Below, one piece after another: positions 31,355-33,151 of a DNA stretch of 33,151 nt. Position 1 is the first letter of the stretch, and the number at the start of each line of letters is the position of its first letter. Below the pieces are notes generated by a model, which saw only the letters and a program-made list of their open reading frames with translations, was not told the DNA's origin and made no database searches. The translations under genes and the position numbers were made by a program. The DNA comes from Bacteroidales bacterium (GTDB lineage Bacteria; Bacteroidota; Bacteroidia; Bacteroidales; VadinHA17). The DNA is taken from positions 2,967-36,117 of the forward strand of contig PLLX01000150.1 in NCBI GenBank assembly GCA_003141415.1. The letters are read 5' to 3'.

Positions 31355-31753
31355 TTAATTGTTTGAATTCTTTAGTAAATATTCATTGAAGCTTTTCATC
31401 TGTTTCACAAAGGATTCACTGCAAACTGAGCAAATTGCAGCCATTCTCAGCCTTGCCGGCTCTATATTCATTGCTTTCATCAATTCATGAGTCCGGCCGA
31501 TTATCTTACCTGTTTTTTCAGTGCAAGATTCTCCATAGGGACAATCGCTTCCATCAGCTGCAATAAAAACCCCGTCAAACCCTTTTTCAAAGGCATGTAA
31601 AATCCATCTTGATTTTACACCGCTGGAGCATGGAATTGAGATTGTATAAACCGTTGGCGGGTAATGCAGTTTAAGTAATCCAGCCATATCGATAGCTGGA
31701 TCAGATATTTTTTCAGTAGAAAATACCAGTATCCTGGCACTTTTTATTTTCAT
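31355..31753 (-). CDS. MvhD/FlpD-like (hydrogenase iron-sulfur subunit family) protein, divergent
   Basis: The 132-residue protein matches the MvhD/FlpD family (PF02662) in SIPCSSGVKSRWILHAFEKG, DGVFIAADGSDCPYGE and MNIEPARLRMAAI. The family usually begins with a CCxxC motif that helps bind a [2Fe-2S] cluster; here that place reads FSTEKIS, without cysteine. C42, C71 and C77 remain and an extra pair is present at C108 and C111 (ICSVC). The cluster may be lost or re-ligated. In Qmo this domain is fused to QmoB; here it is a separate gene directly before the QmoA-like gene and 17 bases after TusA. Confidence 0.82.
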   Translation of the reverse strand: MKIKSARILVFSTEKISDPAIDMAGLLKLHYPPTVYTISIPCSSGVKSRWILHAFEKGFDGVFIAADGSDCPYGESCTEKTGKIIGRTHELMKAMNIEPARLRMAAICSVCSESFVKQMKSFNEYLLKNSNN

Positions 31754-31770
31754 ACCTGCTGCTTAATATG

Positions 31771-32022
31771 TTATTTCTTTTTCAGATAAATTTTGAAGAA
31801 ACCACTTTCTTCAATTGTTCCCAGATATTCATTACCCTGTTTGGTACACCATTTTGGGATATCAACCTTTGTTCCTTCATCGGCTGACAATACTTCCATA
31901 ATATCACCTGATTTTATGGTACCAATTGCTTTTTTGGCCTCCAACAGTGGTCCCGGACAAGCAGTACCGCGTGCATCAACTGATTTCGTTACCTGTACTG
32001 TTTTTAATTCTTCGTGTGTCAT
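31771..32022 (-). CDS. tusA: TusA-family sulfur carrier
   Basis: The 83-residue protein has the TusA signature: DARGTACPGPLLEAKKAI, with the persulfide-carrying C22 in a CPGP motif, then the usual fold with a short second half. A second cysteine, C59 (KWC), is not part of the core motif. TusA proteins accept sulfur as a persulfide or thiosulfonate and hand it on; in sulfur oxidisers they work with DsrE-type proteins and Hdr-like complexes. Here two DsrE-family genes lie directly upstream and the Hdr-type genes directly downstream, so a role feeding sulfane sulfur into the complex is a reasonable inference. Confidence 0.92.
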   Translation of the reverse strand: MTHEELKTVQVTKSVDARGTACPGPLLEAKKAIGTIKSGDIMEVLSADEGTKVDIPKWCTKQGNEYLGTIEESGFFKIYLKKK

Positions 32023-32057
32023 AGTTATAAATTTTAATTTGTGATAAAAATTGAAAG

Positions 32058-32624
32058 CTAGATAAACAACTGAATACTGCTTTCGCCAGCTTCAGAAACG
32101 AAGGTTGCAGCTCCGGCATACCTTAATTGAGGATAGTCAATCATCTCTTCTTTTTTAAATCCCATCAGATTCATTGACATCTCGCAAATAGTAATCTCAA
32201 TCCCGAGGTCCCCGGCTTCTTTGAACATCTGGTCAAGGGAAAGAACACATTGTTTTTTCATGAGGTGTTTAATCATCATTGGTCCCATACCTCCCATATT
32301 CATATTAGATAATTTAAGCTTATTTCGACCTTTTGGTAATATTAAGCCGAACATTCTGGATATTAAATCTTTATTTATTGCTTTTTTCTTATTATCTCTC
32401 AGTGCTGAGAGTGACCAGAAGGAGAAAAACAGTCTTACCTTAGTATCCATTGCAGCAGCAGCGAGAGAGATAACCATTGCAGCCAGAATTTTATCCATGT
32501 CGCCGGAGACAATTGCTATGGATAGTTGATCTTTTTTTGAATCCTCAAGAAACCTGACCTTTTCCTTTAATGTTTCTACCTGCTCCTGAATTTGCTTTAA
32601 TTGATTACTTATTTCTTCTTGCAT
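32058..32624 (-). CDS. DsrE2-like protein with N-terminal coiled coil
   Basis: The 188-residue protein begins with a predicted coiled coil (residues about 3-32, QEQVETLKEKVRFLED) and continues with a DsrE/DrsE_2 fold (LSIAIVSGDMDKILAAMVI, ATKVRLFF-like strand, and the loop ITICEMSMNLMGF with C147). The CEMSM segment matches DsrE2-type proteins, in which this cysteine carries sulfur. A methionine-rich stretch (MNMGGMGPMM) precedes the active loop. No transmembrane segment is clear, although some DsrE2 proteins are membrane-bound. It lies between the other DsrE gene and TusA, an order known from sulfur-transfer gene sets. Confidence 0.87.
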   Translation of the reverse strand: MQEEISNQLKQIQEQVETLKEKVRFLEDSKKDQLSIAIVSGDMDKILAAMVISLAAAAMDTKVRLFFSFWSLSALRDNKKKAINKDLISRMFGLILPKGRNKLKLSNMNMGGMGPMMIKHLMKKQCVLSLDQMFKEAGDLGIEITICEMSMNLMGFKKEEMIDYPQLRYAGAATFVSEAGESSIQLFI

Positions 32625-32689
32625 TATTTAATTTTAAGCCTTCGCAGGTTGATTGTTTAAAAAAAGTTTAATAGATTTTTTGTTCGTTT

Positions 32690-33115
32690 TTAAATAAACA
32701 GATTTACATCAGCTTCCTGAGTTGCTGTAATATATGCACTGATACCGCATATATCGTCGGCGATGTCGATAAAGTCTTCAAGTTTCTCTGCTCCCCAGAT
32801 TTTCCCGGCAAGACCGCAAATATGAATTTTGACCTCTGAGATTGTTTTGCATTCTCTGAAAAATTCAACCCATGTTTTTACTTTCAGGTTTTTTAATGAT
32901 TGTAAAAACTCAGCTTTCAAATCGGCATTCTCCGCCATATTCAGTTTATCAGGATTATCTCCGATATCTTTTCTGAATGCCCTCGCTCCCTGTAATAAAA
33001 CATAGATGTCGACATGCATATCATCGGCTACAGCACCGCTAAGAATAATTCCTGCAGCAGTAAGTTTATCAACGCTACCAGAATATAACCCAATACATAA
33101 TTTTTTCTTTTCCAT
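32690..33115 (-). CDS. DsrE-family protein (peroxiredoxin-like DrsE_2 type)
   Basis: The 141-residue protein has the DsrE fold: LCIGLYSGSVDKLTAAGIIL, MHVDIYVLLQGARAF, and the active-type loop KIHICGLAGKIWG, in which C100 is at the expected place. Its C-terminal part (GISAYITATQEADVNLFI) matches the end of the following DsrE2-like protein (SIQLFI), suggesting that the two may be paralogous partners. This is the most upstream gene visible of the operon; only 36 bases follow to the edge and no promoter can be named. Further upstream genes may exist outside the window. Confidence 0.82.
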   Translation of the reverse strand: MEKKKLCIGLYSGSVDKLTAAGIILSGAVADDMHVDIYVLLQGARAFRKDIGDNPDKLNMAENADLKAEFLQSLKNLKVKTWVEFFRECKTISEVKIHICGLAGKIWGAEKLEDFIDIADDICGISAYITATQEADVNLFI

Positions 33116-33151
33116 AACGATTGATTTTAATTGTTAATTATTTCACAAAGG

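Overview
The window looks like a chromosomal segment of an anaerobic, low-GC member of the Bacteroidota. Reasons: an outer-membrane receptor with an N-terminal carboxypeptidase-regulatory-like domain, an ArsF/ArsG-type pair, Bacteroidetes-style -7 elements (TAnnTTTG-like) at two regulator genes, few clear Shine-Dalgarno sequences, and very tight gene packing with TAATG and ATGA overlaps. I see no tRNA, rRNA, CRISPR array or insertion sequence. No intergenic stretch exceeds 300 bases.

Layout. (1) Positions 1-11775, plus strand: the end of an ArsF-like thioredoxin-fold protein, a CcdA-like ArsG transporter, an ArsP-type permease and a TonB-dependent-type outer-membrane protein. These are followed by a redox/metal block: DGC zinc-binding protein, DUF169 protein, AhpD-like protein, an eight-heme membrane cytochrome c, and an FmdE-family protein. 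The block ends with a CDF cation exporter, a thioredoxin lipoprotein, a rhodanese-fold protein lacking its catalytic Cys, and a ProC-like dehydrogenase. (2) Positions 11802-14905, minus strand: an ArsR-type regulator drives a coupled run of a DUF302 gene broken by an in-frame amber codon, an exported DsrE-like protein and a cytoplasmic DsrE-like protein. A methyltransferase and a lipoprotein follow. (3) Positions 15024-18508, plus strand: a TetR regulator with a palindromic operator, an alginate-export-like porin, a TauE/SafE exporter and a second FmdE protein, closed by a strong terminator. (4) Positions 18551-20275, minus strand: a stand-alone fusion of membrane domains with a THEP1-like NTPase. 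(5) Positions 20395-33115, minus strand, ending at a terminator near 20340: a long probable operon. In transcription order it holds two DsrE-family proteins, TusA, an MvhD-like protein, a QmoA-like HdrA, a full-length HdrA, a small winged-helix protein, a QmoC-like membrane subunit, a DUF89 protein, HdrC, HdrB, a CGGC protein, Mrp, a tiny coupled ORF, a methyltransferase, a small four-Cys membrane protein, a DUF134 regulator, OsmC and a NifX-like protein.

How it fits together (inference). The long operon reads as a sulfur-carrier relay (DsrE and TusA) feeding a heterodisulfide-reductase-like flavo-iron-sulfur complex tied to the membrane quinone pool through a QmoC-like subunit. It resembles Qmo of sulfate reducers, with the MvhD part as a separate gene and with both QmoC and HdrBC present. 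No AprAB, Sat or DsrAB gene is in the window. The two smaller regulated units (ArsR/DUF302/DsrE/DsrE and TetR/porin/TauE/FmdE) suggest sensing, handling and export of sulfur compounds or thiol-reactive metals. The substrate of the pathway cannot be read from the sequence.
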